Translations under genes and position numbers: made by a program
Shown here: in pieces, positions 33,799 to 45,586 of the stretch
How positions within the stretch are numbered: the stretch's first letter is position 1
How the letters are laid out: every line of letters begins with the position of its first letter
Notes under the pieces: generated by a model
Databases searched by the model: none
What the model was told of the DNA's origin: nothing
What the model saw: the letters and a program-made list of their open reading frames with translations, nothing else
Source of the DNA: Cephalotrichum gorgonifer
Lineage: Eukaryota > Ascomycota > Sordariomycetes > Microascales > Microascaceae
Direction: 5' to 3'
NCBI GenBank assembly: GCA_900312665.1
Contig: ONZQ02000003.1
Location: 3,028,288 to 3,092,287, forward strand
DNA length: 64,000 bases

Positions 33799-35774
33799 CT
33801 ATGATCGCCCGGCCTCTAACTCCTGAACGCTGATCCTCTTCTCCCCCTCAAGGCTAGTCGCAGCACCTGTGCTATTCCCCTCAATCTCGCCCCCGATCTC
33901 GCCCATGCTTCCTGTCCAGTGGAGCATGACTTTGTCGCCAGTGAACAACTTGTCGATCTGCTCAAGGGAGAGTCTCCGCGTCTCAGGGTAGAAGAAGTAG
34001 ATCAGGGGGAGGAAGAAGAAATTGAAGACGGCGAAGTAGGTGTAGGTGTTGTAGCCGATGTTCTTAATGCTGACCGGCGTGATTTCTACGACGAGGAAGG
34101 TAAAAATCCCTTGATGACCGCACACATGTCAGCTAAGAGCTCCTGCTAAGCACAGAGGGTGGGAATATCGATCATACAGTTAGACGCGGTCGCCAGCGCG
34201 GCAGCTTTGGTCCGAATAGCCAGCGGGGCGTATTCTGCGGGCAACAGCCACGGAATAGCCAGCAGCCCAACAGCGAAAAAGAAGTTGAACAGGAAGAGCA
34301 TGACGGCAGCCACATAACCCGCTGCCTGACCGCCATCGGAGACAGTCCCGGCAAGGACAGCCATACAGGCCGCCTGCCCCCCCGCCGCGAAGAGCATCAG
34401 CTTCCGGCGGCCGAGCTTGTCAATGATCCAAATTGGAACCATGGACGAAAGGAAGTATGCGATCCCGTTGAAGCCTGCCAACAGTAGGCTCAAGTTCTGC
34501 GACATACCGATGCTCTGCTGGAAAATGACCGGACTTCGAACCGTCAGCCGCCGCTGTCCTTCCGAGTATAAAGTATCATCGGAGAGCAAGGCTACTTACA
34601 GGTAGTAAGTAATTAGGTTAATCCCCGAAAGCTGCTGCATGAACTGTCCACCAATCCCCAACATCGTCCGATAAAAGAATTTCTGCTCTCCATTTGTGAA
34701 CAGAATCTTCCACGAGCTTCCACGTGCCGCATTTCGCTCCTCATCAATGGCGTCCTGTATCTCCGTGAGCTGTTTCAAAATGCGCTCGTCATCGCCCTGG
34801 ATACTCTTAGCGTTCTTGTGAACTGACCAGAGCACATGTCGCGCCTCGTCATGGCGGTCGTGGGCGACCAGCCACCGGGGTGACTCGGGGAGCACTATGA
34901 TCCCGAGGAAGGTGACAATCGCGAAGAGGCACTGCAGCGCGAGGGGGAAGCGGAACTGAGAGTCATTCAAGACGTGGGACATGCCGTAGTCTACCCAGTA
35001 TGCCGTCATAACGCCAAAAATGTTGATGGCCAGTTCGATGCAAAGCTGTCTGACGTTAGTCGCCCACATCCCAGTCCACGCTACCCGGGGGGTTACATAC
35101 TCCTTTTCCGCGATTAGACGCCAGCATTAGCTCGCTATGCCATACCGCTATTTCGGATTAGCACAACAAAATTTCAAGATTGCTTTCACCTGGGGAGCTT
35201 ACGGATGGTACTGGTATTGAACCCGTTTCCTAGCCCTGCGACGATGCGACCGACAATCATGTGCGGAATAGTGCTAGCAGTAGCCTGGAGCGCACCACCA
35301 ATGCAGAGAACGATACATCCGATCATGATACACCATCTCCTCCCGAGCCTTTCGCCCCACAGTAGCACCGCGATGGCACCAAAGAAGCAACCCTGCTGGC
35401 TGGTTAGAAGCGGCACTAATGCATGGTTTTAGACAGAAGAAGCTAACAATTTCGTAAATAGCAACACTGAGACCGACGTTAGGCTGAATTCCGATGATAC
35501 ACGTCAGGGTTACGGGAAAGACCTACACTGTCCCCTGCAACGACGCGCTGCCACTACCGCCCTCCGTCGTGTCCATTTCCGGGAAGGTCCTCGTGAAGGC
35601 TTCGCCGGTAAGCAAGCCACTCATGACACCCTGATCGTATCCGAAGCTACACATCCGTCAGCAGCTCATGGGAATAGGTGAGGAGGAAGAATCACGAGAA
35701 TCATACAGCAAGAAGCCAGAGCCAGCCGTGGCTGTAATGGCCCAGTTGAGGGGCATCCCAACTAGGAACGTCAT
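33799..35774 (-). CDS. MFS sugar transporter (sugar porter family)
   Basis: Eight exons on the minus strand: 35774-35707, 35646-35527, 35466-35448, 35392-35203, 35147-35101, 35045-34600, 34533-34178 and 34109-33799. They make one frame of 518 aa, and each junction restores a family motif. The 19-nt third exon encodes VAIYEI. Sugar-porter signatures are FLLFGYDQGVMSGLL (helix 1), GERLGRRW (motif A), PESPRWLVAHDR, QQLSGINLITYYLP (helix 7), DKLGRRKLM and PETRRLSLEQID at the C-terminus. It should be a plasma-membrane hexose or related sugar:proton symporter. A second Met at 35756 is a possible start. It lies outside the operator set. Confidence 0.92.
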
Positions 35775-37451
35775 ATCGAATATACAGTATCCAAGTCCAG
35801 ACAAAGCGGAAGAAAATATAGCAGAAGCAGAAGAAGCCCCGGCCTCGAATGTCGAGAAAACATCCTAGTTATAAAACCTTTCAAATCCTCCCCACACCCA
35901 AGTTCCGACCCCAGACCCCAGACCCCGCAAAACTACCCGATCATTTCTCCGGCCTTGTACTAAAGCACTGGCGTCAAAGCTTCAGGGTTTTGCGGGGAAC
36001 ATGCTCCCTCTGTCCCAGACCGCCCTTCAAATAGGAAATTCCAAGCGCATTTGTTACTGGGAGGATGAAGATCGACACGACCGCGTTGCATCCAACCAAA
36101 AGAGCAGCTACAGCGGGGCCTTGATGGGCATGATGATGTGGGGATAAGAATGGAATGGGTAACGCTTTGTCAATGCTTGGGAGAGGAGTGGAGACAACGG
36201 CGGCAAGGTTTACAGCAACTATCCCCTATGCGGCAATTTTAGGCGCATATCCGAGTTCGGGTCTGCTCCCCTGCTCAAAATTAATTCCCCGGCCACTGCC
36301 GCGACCACAACTGTACAGACTCCACAGCCGAAATCATAGGTGCGCTTCAAAGAGTAAACTTCTTCTGTTTAAATTGTAAGTCAACAGACCCAATATTTGT
36401 CTTCATTTTAGAGCGTCGAACATGGAGAATCGTTTTACTTTGGGTAAGACAATGACCGGGTCCCATTTCACAGAGTAGATTCTATACCATGGCAGCAAAG
36501 TCGGTTCGTTCGACAACCTCACCAACAGAGTCAACGGGCCGGACTCTCGAGACTCCCGGCAGGAGAAGCCCTCCCAGAGACACGTGACACGTGATATCGC
36601 GTTTGAGGGTCCCGTTATCGCCAATCGCAGCACTCCCTACAACAAAACCAAAGGCTATATGGTGGAAACAGTGTCCCGCTATATTGGTCTCCGCGCAGTC
36701 AATCGCCCCGGGACATCCCGGTTCGATTCCGGATATGGGCACCTATTTCCTTTTGTATCTTCCCGCCTCTTTGACACATGGCGGTAGTATTAATGATCCA
36801 AGGCACAAGATGAGTGTGTTTGTGCCAGCCACAAACAGGTCTCCAAATGAAGAGTCAGGAAGGGCGTAGCGATTTTGACATTTCCTATAACCTCGGGAGC
36901 CTGTTGACCCCGGAAATCATAGTCAGTGCCTTAAAGGAGCTGACGGTCCCAAGTTCCCGCCGGTTGATGCGTCAATACTTATCACATGCCACTCATTGAG
37001 GCAGTTCCTGAAGACGGGACCAGTTCATAGGACCTAGTTATAGCTATATGCAATAACATCGGCAGGAGCTTTTCATTTGGCGACTTCAAACTCAAATTCA
37101 TCACCAGACCCGTCAGCGCCGGGGGATCCTGAAGAGATCCAACCTTATTCCTGGTACTAATAATGGTACTTCTACGGAGACATTTGTGTCAATCCATGTG
37201 ACAATTCTAGCGCAAGATAACACTGTAGATAATTCCTAATATATGATGAGCCCAGGCAAAGTGTTGGGTCCGCATCCTTTCATGGTTTATTCTCCCGCAG
37301 CTAGCCCCATTTGACTGTCTGCCATCTTTATGCTAAAATATAATGCCGCACAAGCTCGTTTAGTATGACCTCCTATACCCTCAGGCCTTGGCCTACCGAG
37401 TACCTAACTCGTTGTACAACCGATACTTCTTTCCCCAGGGATTTCTGGACG
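35775..37451. other. 1.7-kb intergenic region
   Basis: No protein gene is supported. Around 36653-36743 there is a perfect B-box-like GGTTCGATTCC with an A-box-like TGGTGGAAAC 60 bases before it, but no good tRNA cloverleaf forms (see rejected items). Confidence 0.35.
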
Positions 37452-39813
37452 TCAATCTCCAAGATCGCCCCACCATTCCTTTAGGTCCTGCGCCCGCCAG
37501 GTCGTCGCCCACCCGCTCTGCCTCTCGATCCTCTCCAATAGCTCTAGAACAACCTTGTGCTCCTCTGGACTACTGAACAGCTTTCCCGCAATCCACAAAG
37601 GCTGCAGACTATTCGTCCAGCAGCCGTGATGGCCATTGCTCTCCGATATGCCCACAATACGCCTGGCGTGCCACAGTATCGACCTCGGCTTCGGTTCGAG
37701 AGAGATCTGCCGCGGTTTGTGCTGTAGCATGAGAACAGTAGCGGTATGATAGAGTTGGTTCCCGCTAATGGCTGCAGGATTACTAAAGAGGATGGTGGGA
37801 AAAGTGGATGTGATGGAGGCGGTGAAGACAGGGTGCATCTCGCCTGGACGGAGTTGATACCACTCGTCGATAAGACTCCAGAGGTATTTCCACCTCTCAG
37901 TGAAGTCATCCGTATTCGAGGGTAAATATGGTAACATGGACCCCGTCATGTCTGAGCCAATACTCGCGAGGATATCCACGACATGTGCCATGAGGAAGAC
38001 CGCTTGGTTAGCATAGGTCCCAAAGTCCCGTGAGCGCCTGAATAATGCGATCGCAGAACGCAGATCCCCATGCGGCGTCCAGTCCGAGACGGGAATCAGA
38101 GTTCTAACTGAGGATATTATTCCGCCAGCAACATCCATCCGGGCGAAGCACCAGAACAGAGCCTCCTCTAGCCCACCCGAGAACCCATGTATCCCCACAG
38201 CTCTCAGAAGCGTAGCACACCCGTCAAGATGCCTTTGCCATGCTTTTGGAGAGCAGGTTAGCATCTCGAGGACGCAGAGCACCACACACGACGCAATAAC
38301 AGGGGTGCTCCGCGTGGTGAGCTGAGGGAGTAGAAGGTGGATGGCTTGTTGATACAGTGCGAGGCTGGCGGGCTTCAGATTATCCGGAGAGATCTTCCTC
38401 TCCACCTGCCTGGCGGACACGGCCATGATGGAGTATTTCAGGTGTAGGTGAGACTTTGCCATGACGGACAGGGAATGTTGAAATGTTCGGTTACGATCGA
38501 ATTTATCTAACTGTTCAGTTCACGGTTAGCTCAACTGTTAAGTTAAAGGCTACGAAAACGGGAAAAGAAAAGGGAGACAATGTTTGGCTTACCCATGGTG
38601 CCACCTCCTCAAGCCAGTTAACCCAAAGAACGCGCTCCTGCTCCTTGGTCAAGACAAAAGTCGGCTCATCTTCACCACCTTCACCAAATTCATCGAGGAC
38701 ACTCGGATAGGTAACATCGAGACCCGTATCATCGCTCCCACCGCAGGGCGTACTGCATCTTGTCGGTCCAGTAGACCGGCTTTCCTGGAACAGATAGCGC
38801 CTGAGGGTACAGTGGAGGTTGAGGTAGGTTGAGCCTGGGCGAAACAAGCCGTCCTCTGTCGAATCAGTAGGAGGAATATGCGGCGGTCGGAGGACAAGCT
38901 CGGGCGAGGGTTGGTCGCCAAGGCTAGGTGAGAAGGGACTTGTCTGGCTAAGAGATATAAGGTGAGAGGCAGCGTGTTCTGTCTGCTGGGATAGTGGCGT
39001 GTGGGTGTCGGAAAGCTGATTCCCTGGGGAAGGATCTTCCAGTTCCAGATGGTTGTCGTTGCCTCCGTTAGCGGGGCGGCTTGGAGGGGTCGGGAGGTGT
39101 TGCTGGTCGACAAAGATGGACGTGGGTGCGACCAGGCCCATCCCGTATCTATCACCAGTGCCAGGGCGCGACAACAACCTCTCATTCACATAAGGTGAGA
39201 TCCGCGAGGCTTCAGCCGCTTCAAAAGCACGGCCGACATAATTTCCTGCGCCAGATTTTCTCATCCTCGTCCGTTCGGTGCTAATAACCCTCTCGCTAGG
39301 GCGATCCACAATCTCGCTGTCCACACTATCCTTCTTGTCACCCTCGGTCTCGTACTGGTGCTCCCGCGCAACAGATTCCTGAACGTCAGCAATCGTCACC
39401 GGCCTACTCCCCCCTTGCGCACGCGTCGTCCGCCGCGGCGATGGAAGCCCGTTCATGGGTCGGAATGACACGCGGACGCCCCATTCGCAAGTCTCTCCTG
39501 CGCGGGAGCATCTCTGGCAGGTTGGTCTTGTTTCGTCGCCTTGATATCATGTTATCAGCGAGGAAGAGAATGGAAGGCGGGATCAGACGGGAGTAGAGCG
39601 GGTTGAAGCCAGAGAGGTACGGAGGGGGGTGCGGAGCATGTGGCAAGCGTAGGGGTTTTCCGATGTGCGCTTACATTTTCTCTTTTTGCGACGGCAATTG
39701 AGACAGCCTGAGCGGGTTCGCTTTCGCTTCTTCGTTCCAGGCTCGTTGCAGGATGGGTCCCCGTGGAGATTCATCATAGTTGGATAAATTAAAGGGGGCA
39801 GGTAGGTATCCAA
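37452..39813 (-). CDS. Zn2Cys6 transcription factor (Fungal_trans_2 type)
   Basis: Three exons on the minus strand: 39813-39675, 39539-38593 and 38510-37452 (714 aa). The intron after the third cysteine joins SGCLNCRRKKRKC to DETRPTCQRCSRAG, completing a C-x2-C-x6-C-x5-C-x2-C-x6-C zinc cluster. A long Ser/Pro-rich linker (about 70-330) leads to a fungal-specific regulatory domain that starts near WLEEVAPWLDKFDRNRTFQHSL and continues with AKSHLHLKYSIMAVSARQ. It should be a nuclear DNA-binding regulator; targets are unknown. A second Met at 39777 (MMNLHGDP) is an alternative start. Confidence 0.9.
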
Positions 39814-41062
39814 GGTTTGGGGAAAGGTATGCGGCTTGGCGATGGGCGCAGATGGAAATTCGAGGAGAAGGCAGGCGCTGGCCCCGCTTTTCCCGCGTAA
39901 TACTTCCTCATCCAGTTAAATCTTGGCAATGGGACGGAGACATTGTTTGCCGTTCAGCGGGCGGTACTTCTTGTTAATATGGCCTAGCGTATATTATTAG
40001 CGCCTTCGCGAGCGATCTACAGAATACCCTCTTCAATCCACTACCCTTGAAGTCCAAACCGTTTTGCCTTTAAATATTTTCCCGAGTTCTCAATCCCCTT
40101 CCTTTCTTTACCCTTTCCTTCTAACCTAGTATTATTTTGCGAGCCCGTCTTAGATTTCGGTCTTCAGGGCGGTTCTATTGCTAGTCCCTCTGCGCCTAGA
40201 TATAAATAGTCAAGGCCACATTAGATAGAGCCTCTAACCGTGGAAGTTTCAAACAAAATCGATAGTAGCGAATACGTATATATAACTGAGCTGTCTTGGA
40301 CAACCAGTTAACATGATAGGATCTAATATCTTGGAGTAGAAATGTAGCTCATAACCTGTAGACAAAAAGGTATATATTCCGAGAGGGGAATAGCCCACAA
40401 GAGGTCGTCTGTCTAGCTAGGTTGGGCATAACGGCAATTGGATGTCACAGAGCTGGCAGGTGCCAGGACGGGTGAGTTCGCCGGTCGACAGGGCTCGCGT
40501 CCGAAGGTGGCGGAGTTACTCCGTACAGTTGGGAGGAAGCACCTTTTGAAGCCTCCCTTGGAAATGTACTCACAGGAAAATAAGCACGGGTCAGAGTAAT
40601 TCCGCGTTGTTCATGATCACCAAGGCTGCGCTGTGCCCACACTCGAGACGTTTTTTCTTGCAACAATATACTACTACTACGTATACTGGAGCTCCCCAAT
40701 CTCCTAAGTCAAGTGAGCCCCCCGTATCTCATTTGGCAAAAAGGCAAAGTGCAACTCTTCGCTCGGGATGAAGATAGACCTGCATCATTCTGTTTGATTC
40801 CGCTTGATTATAAGAGGTCACCAAGGGGAGCTTCGAGAGACTTCTAACCACCACGATCCCGATCACGGTCATTTACCACAGTGTTTCGCTGCCTGTCTTA
40901 GAGCGTGGTCTTTCGTTCTCCGAAACATCCGCCTCATACAGTGTCACCTGTTGATGCCGCTTCATCTCTTCCTGCCCTCATCTAGCGCCACTGACAGTCG
41001 CACATGATCGTTTGGTTTATCTTGCAGTCAAGCCGGAGGGGAGTTGTTTCCACCTAGCAGCA
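39814..41062. other. 1.25-kb intergenic region
   Basis: Divergent promoter space between the regulator and the membrane-protein gene. AT-rich in part, with no supported gene. Confidence 0.35.
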
Positions 41063-42762
41063 ATGTGGGGTCCCGGGGCTCCGTCTTGGGGCGTCCGCTG
41101 GGCCTGCCACCTCCTCATAGGCATGGCCGCCTTCGGCTCCTCGGGTAATTATGACAATCTTGTAGACTTGCCTTCCAATTTATTCGATACCCTCTCAAAC
41201 GGCCAGACGTTCATGCGAGGTGTCCAGATTAACGCCAAGGTCGTGAGTTTCACACACCCCGGCACTCCTTTAGTTCTATCAGTATATTAAGTTTTCTCAG
41301 GGAATGTCCATGTTTTATTGGAATTTCTTCCAGTTTATCGCGTCTCCTAATTTACGTGGTTTCCTTCTCTGGGCCACGGGAGTGGTCGACCTCGCGTACG
41401 CTATACACCTCACGGTTGGCATCTCGCAGGTAGCAATATATCTCCTCACCGCAATGGAAGAATGCAGTGGTACCGCGGACCGGAGAAATGCGACGGACGG
41501 ACGAAATGTATTTGTGGAGTTAGTTGACGCGGACCACTACGGCACGGCCAACGATGCGTGTGAAGACATGGTCTTGGCTTGGATCTTTACCGTCGTCGTG
41601 GTGTTAGTGCCCCCCCCCCGCTCTAGGATGTTACTGACACTTTCTGGCGAAGGTATTATACTATATATGTGGACCTATGAACATGCTCATCGGCTACCTC
41701 GGTGTATACCCCGACTATTATGGACCCCGGGATGACTCAGGATTTTTCATGGCATGGGACCTCCAAATGGTCATCGGTAAACCGCTTTTCATTCCTGTTA
41801 TTTTTGTTGGTGAGTGGACGGCTGGAGGCTCAATATTTACGTCTCGACTCCTCCGAAGGGTCCACCATCGCATACGAGAGTTGTGCCGAGAAAGGTTCCA
41901 CAACAACCCCAACCATCCGCGCAAGAAGGTTACTCGACTCCGGGATCGGCCTGCCTTGCTTGTGGAGCGCGGGCCGGTCGAAGTATTGCCTTACGAGATT
42001 GTTAGCATAATCGCTGGGTATGTCCACCATGCGGATCTTGTCAGCACCAGCCGGTCTTGCTGGCTCCTCAGAGGGAGACTCTTCGGCAGGGGGAATGATG
42101 CCGTTGGTCAATTAAACGCTCTGCGAGAATCCTCCTGTCACCCCGAAAAGTCAACTTGTTCGGTCTGCCGTTCCCAAATTTGCCCCGTAAATTCTTCCCC
42201 ACTCTTCCCGCATAGGTGTCTCCCAATATCGCCATACGCCCGCTAACTCTAGCACTAGTTGTGTGTTATACATGATAAAAAGATCAGCATCTCAAAGCCC
42301 AGACGCCACCTAGACCAGTGCCAGCCACGCTGCTCATCCTGCTACTGGACCCCCGCTGTGGGCGAGCTCGCTTGACGAACTATAGCGCTCCCAACCATAG
42401 AAACCCCTGTCATGTCACAGCGGACAATGACTCGTCGTACGCCTCTGTGTCAGCTGTCCTGGGGATGAATGGCGCGGCCCCGCAGGCTGCCACTTGGCAA
42501 GACGTCTGTAGGATTTGTCATGGTCAGTGTGCCCGTCGCCAGGACGGGGTCCTTATGACGAGGGAGGTCATTAAGATGAGGGACAGAGAGGCTGCAAGGC
42601 ACTCGTGGAGCGAAGAGTTGGCGTGTTGTGGGTGCGACAAGGCGTTGGGGCGGTGGGATATGGCATGGTGGGTCTGTGTATGGTGTGGGAACGACTGTTC
42701 AGACGGTATTCACCCTATCACTGGATCTGGAGAGACGACGAGAACGTTGGCTCGCGGTTAAC
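41063..42762 (+). pseudogene. membrane/F-box-like/Cys-rich fungal protein, C-terminus broken
   Basis: Exons 41063-41242, 41301-41600 and 41653-42186 read cleanly: several hydrophobic helices, then VEVLPYEIVSIIAGYVHHADL, an F-box-like helix pair. A fourth exon from 42259 begins a Cys/His-rich tail (HLDQCQPRCSSCYW). In that exon a TGA at 42373-42375 follows GELA and is followed by RTIALP. A one-base shift at the C4 run near 42404-42407 is then needed to reach the downstream Cys-rich frame (CHVTADND, CRICHGQC, CCGCDKAL, WWVCVWCG). CGA to TGA is a C-to-T transition. I know this as a lineage-specific fungal family of unknown function. The first three exons are well supported; the tail appears decayed. 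Confidence 0.6.
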
Positions 42763-43756
42763 CCTCTTATATGCCTTTGAGCAGACTTGGAAATTAGGTT
42801 CAGATGTCGTCGCGTCATCTATATTTTATCCTTTGTATGTGGTTAAAAGCACTTTAGACCCACTAATTTAAATACAGTTCCAGCTATATATATTTTGATT
42901 GCGGAACCCGAGCTCGCTCGAGAGCTATATGGCCCCTTGGCGTGTTGGTCGACCACGCAGGAAGAATATAGATGGTATACGGACGGAGCTAAGGATCTTA
43001 GAGTTTGGCCACCCTGATTCAGAGGGCGATAACGTGAGATTCTTCCTTCCTTTCATTCCTCAACTCAAGTCTTACCTTACTACAGTGTGATATGTATTAG
43101 TCCTACCTAGGACAACGCCAGAGATGCCGTAGAATCTGACCTGCGGAGTGCCTGTAAGGTGAAAACTTCCCCGCGGGGACATGCTACCGGAATATTGTCG
43201 GCCGAGCCTCCTTCCATCCAGTCTGCCGCCTGTGACGTTACACCTCGGCATCAAAGTCAGCAGATCAATCCTCAGGGCCGCTCCGACCATTCACCTCAAG
43301 CCGATTGGTGATAGAGGCAACGACGATGCAAGCGGCTAGGACAGTGACAACAAGGTTGACACGGATGAAGACGACGATGAAGATGGCCACCGCCCAGTTT
43401 GGATGGTAAAATTAATATTACTATCTGGTTTTTTATGCCTGCTGACGTGGCTGCAAATCTAACGTCATCACCAACTTCAGCTCTAAGACCAGAAGAGCGC
43501 GCTGGCTTGAGTTCAGGGCAAAGAATGATTAATTCGCTAGCCTCATCTTGGGAAGAATGATTTGTCAAAACGTAGGAGTGCCAGCTCATTCGTTCGACGT
43601 AACCAGAGCTCCTGACGACTAGACTTTAAAAATATATATATCCGAGCCAACAAGAATGACAATATTTTCCACAGGGTGGGATCTTTTGGTAAGATGACCG
43701 CGGGAAGGGGGCTGCGCATATTTTATCTCCGGGCCCGGACATACACATTATCTAGT

Positions 43757-43771
43757 GTTGCAAATCCGGGC
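43757..43771. repeat. direct repeat copy 1, GTTGCAAATCCGGGC
   Basis: Identical to 43838-43852, 81 bp apart, in the promoter of the tannase/feruloyl-esterase gene. Each copy is preceded by a related GGAYATACA, 19-25 bases upstream. Confidence 0.6.
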
Positions 43772-43837
43772 CTTCTATCCCGGAGTTCGCAGCGGGCACC
43801 TAGCTCCGCGGCCGGATATACAGACGCCTGACCTGAC

Positions 43838-43852
43838 GTTGCAAATCCGGGC
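43838..43852. repeat. direct repeat copy 2, GTTGCAAATCCGGGC
   Basis: Second exact copy, 144 bp upstream of the esterase ATG. It contains a CCGG core that could serve a zinc-cluster factor; no factor is assigned. Confidence 0.6.
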
Positions 43853-43996
43853 GAACTCTACACACAGCCTTTAGATCTTGAGGAGGCAATATATAAACTT
43901 CGATGAGGACAATGCATTTTCCCCTAATTATTCACCATTAACAACCCATTACACCATCAGAAGTGCCTAAACTTTCCAAGTTTCCTCTTTTGAACG

Positions 43997-45586
43997 ATGG
44001 GCCTCAAAATCCTTTTACATCTCTTCCCGCTCCTCGGGCTCGCTCACGCTCTCGTGCTCGCCCGAACGCCAACACCCTGCGCAAAACTACCAAAACCACA
44101 CATTCCGGGTGCAAAGGTCATCTCTATCACAGGCGAAGAGAAACATAACCTCACTGTCTTGCAACAGCCTCCGACGCTTCCAATCGATGTGGAGGCCCTG
44201 AACATCTGTGAGGTTAACGTCACGCTTACACACCCCGGTGCCTTCGACACAGTCCTCGTACAGGCGTGGCTTCCCCTTGATACCTGGAACGAACGATTCG
44301 TCGCGCTCGGTGGCAGTGGCTGGCTTGCCGGACCTGGGTCTGCAGGGCTGGCCATCCCCGCCTCGGAAGGATACGTCGCCGCCTTCACGGACGCGGGTCT
44401 GCCCGGGGGAAACGCCGTGAGCCCTGAGCTCTGGGCGCTGGGACCAGACGGTAAAGTCAGCACCGAACTGTTGGAGAACTTCGCATCGAGGTCGGTGCAC
44501 GATCTCGCGGTCGTGGGCAAAGCTTTGATAAAGGCCTTTTACGGATGTCCCGCAAAGTACTCCTTCTGGGATGGGTGCTCTACAGGGGGGAGACAGGGAT
44601 TAGTTGAGGCCCAGAAATATCCCAGAGACTTTGATGGGATCCTGGCTAGCGCACCGGCTATATACTGGCCCGAGTACGTGATGGCGGAGCTCTGGCCTCA
44701 GGTGGTAATGTACGAGGCGGGATATTATCCGTCGCGCTGTGTCCTTGACAATATTGTCAACGCAGCTATTTCAGCCTGTGATGCAGAAGACGGTGTAGAG
44801 GATGGAGTGGTTGCGGAGCCAGCCAAATGCAAGTTCGACCTTTCGACGGTTATTGGCACCAGCGTCATCTGCGACGGTGGTGAGCATGTTGAGATCACAG
44901 AACAAGCAGCCTCTATCGTCCGCAAGATGTGGGAAGGCCCGACTACATCGGACGGAAAACAGCTCTGGCATGGCATGCCTATCGGCGCCAGTCTAGCCGA
45001 CCTTTCCGCCTCACAGGACGTCAACGGAACCGCCGCTGGTAGCCCATTCTTCGTACCTGATACTTGGGCCCGATACTTCATCCTGGAAGACCCTGACTTC
45101 AACGCTGCGAATATCAACACGGAAAAATTCATATCGCTTTTCCGCAAGTCAAAGAAGCGCTTTGATTCCATCATCGGCTCTGCAAACCCTGATTTGAGTG
45201 GGTTTAAGAAGGCGGGAGGCAAACTGCTTGTCTGGCACGGCCTCTCGGACCAGCTCATCTATCCCCAGGACAGCGAACAGTATTACAGGGAGGTCCAGCA
45301 CGTCACGGGCTATATTGAAGATACTTTCCGCCTGTTCCTCGCCCCCGGTGTAGACCACTGCGGCGCCGGGTTCGCCTCCATCGCCCCTGGTGCTGTTCCC
45401 AAGAATCCATTCCGAGACCTAGTTACCTGGGTTGAGAGCGGGAAGCGACCTGATGCACTGGAGGCCGCGACAACACCGAACGCTAAGACACAATTCACTC
45501 GGAAGATATGCGCGTATCCTCGCATGGCGGTACTTCACGAAGGCGAGGATCCTACCGTTGCAGAGAGCTACGAGTGTGCTTTGTAA
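43997..45586 (+). CDS. secreted tannase/feruloyl esterase family protein
   Basis: Intronless frame of 529 aa. A signal peptide (residues 1 to about 18-20) implies secretion. The nucleophile Ser195 lies in GCSTGGRQG, whose neighbouring Cys is the half-cystine typical of the tannase family. A calcium-binding loop reads DAEDGVEDGVVAEP. The acid Asp is in LSDQLIYPQDSEQYY and the His in PGVDHCGAG, next to its partner Cys. The enzyme should hydrolyse ester bonds of gallate or hydroxycinnamates in plant material, with many N-glycosylation sites. The promoter carries a duplicated 15-base element. Which ester it prefers cannot be decided here. Confidence 0.95.
   Translation: MGLKILLHLFPLLGLAHALVLARTPTPCAKLPKPHIPGAKVISITGEEKHNLTVLQQPPTLPIDVEALNICEVNVTLTHPGAFDTVLVQAWLPLDTWNERFVALGGSGWLAGPGSAGLAIPASEGYVAAFTDAGLPGGNAVSPELWALGPDGKVSTELLENFASRSVHDLAVVGKALIKAFYGCPAKYSFWDGCSTGGRQGLVEAQKYPRDFDGILASAPAIYWPEYVMAELWPQVVMYEAGYYPSRCVLDNIVNAAISACDAEDGVEDGVVAEPAKCKFDLSTVIGTSVICDGGEHVEITEQAASIVRKMWEGPTTSDGKQLWHGMPIGASLADLSASQDVNGTAAGSPFFVPDTWARYFILEDPDFNAANINTEKFISLFRKSKKRFDSIIGSANPDLSGFKKAGGKLLVWHGLSDQLIYPQDSEQYYREVQHVTGYIEDTFRLFLAPGVDHCGAGFASIAPGAVPKNPFRDLVTWVESGKRPDALEAATTPNAKTQFTRKICAYPRMAVLHEGEDPTVAESYECAL

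Larger units (their letters stand above)
42763..43996. other. 1.2-kb intergenic region with duplicated promoter module
   Basis: No gene. Within 260 bp of the esterase start a block with GGAYATACA and an exact 15-base repeat occurs twice. Confidence 0.45.

Noticed and set aside
36653..36743. Functional tRNA gene
   Set aside because: B box is perfect, but the acceptor stem has a mismatch and no anticodon stem-loop can be drawn even allowing an intron.
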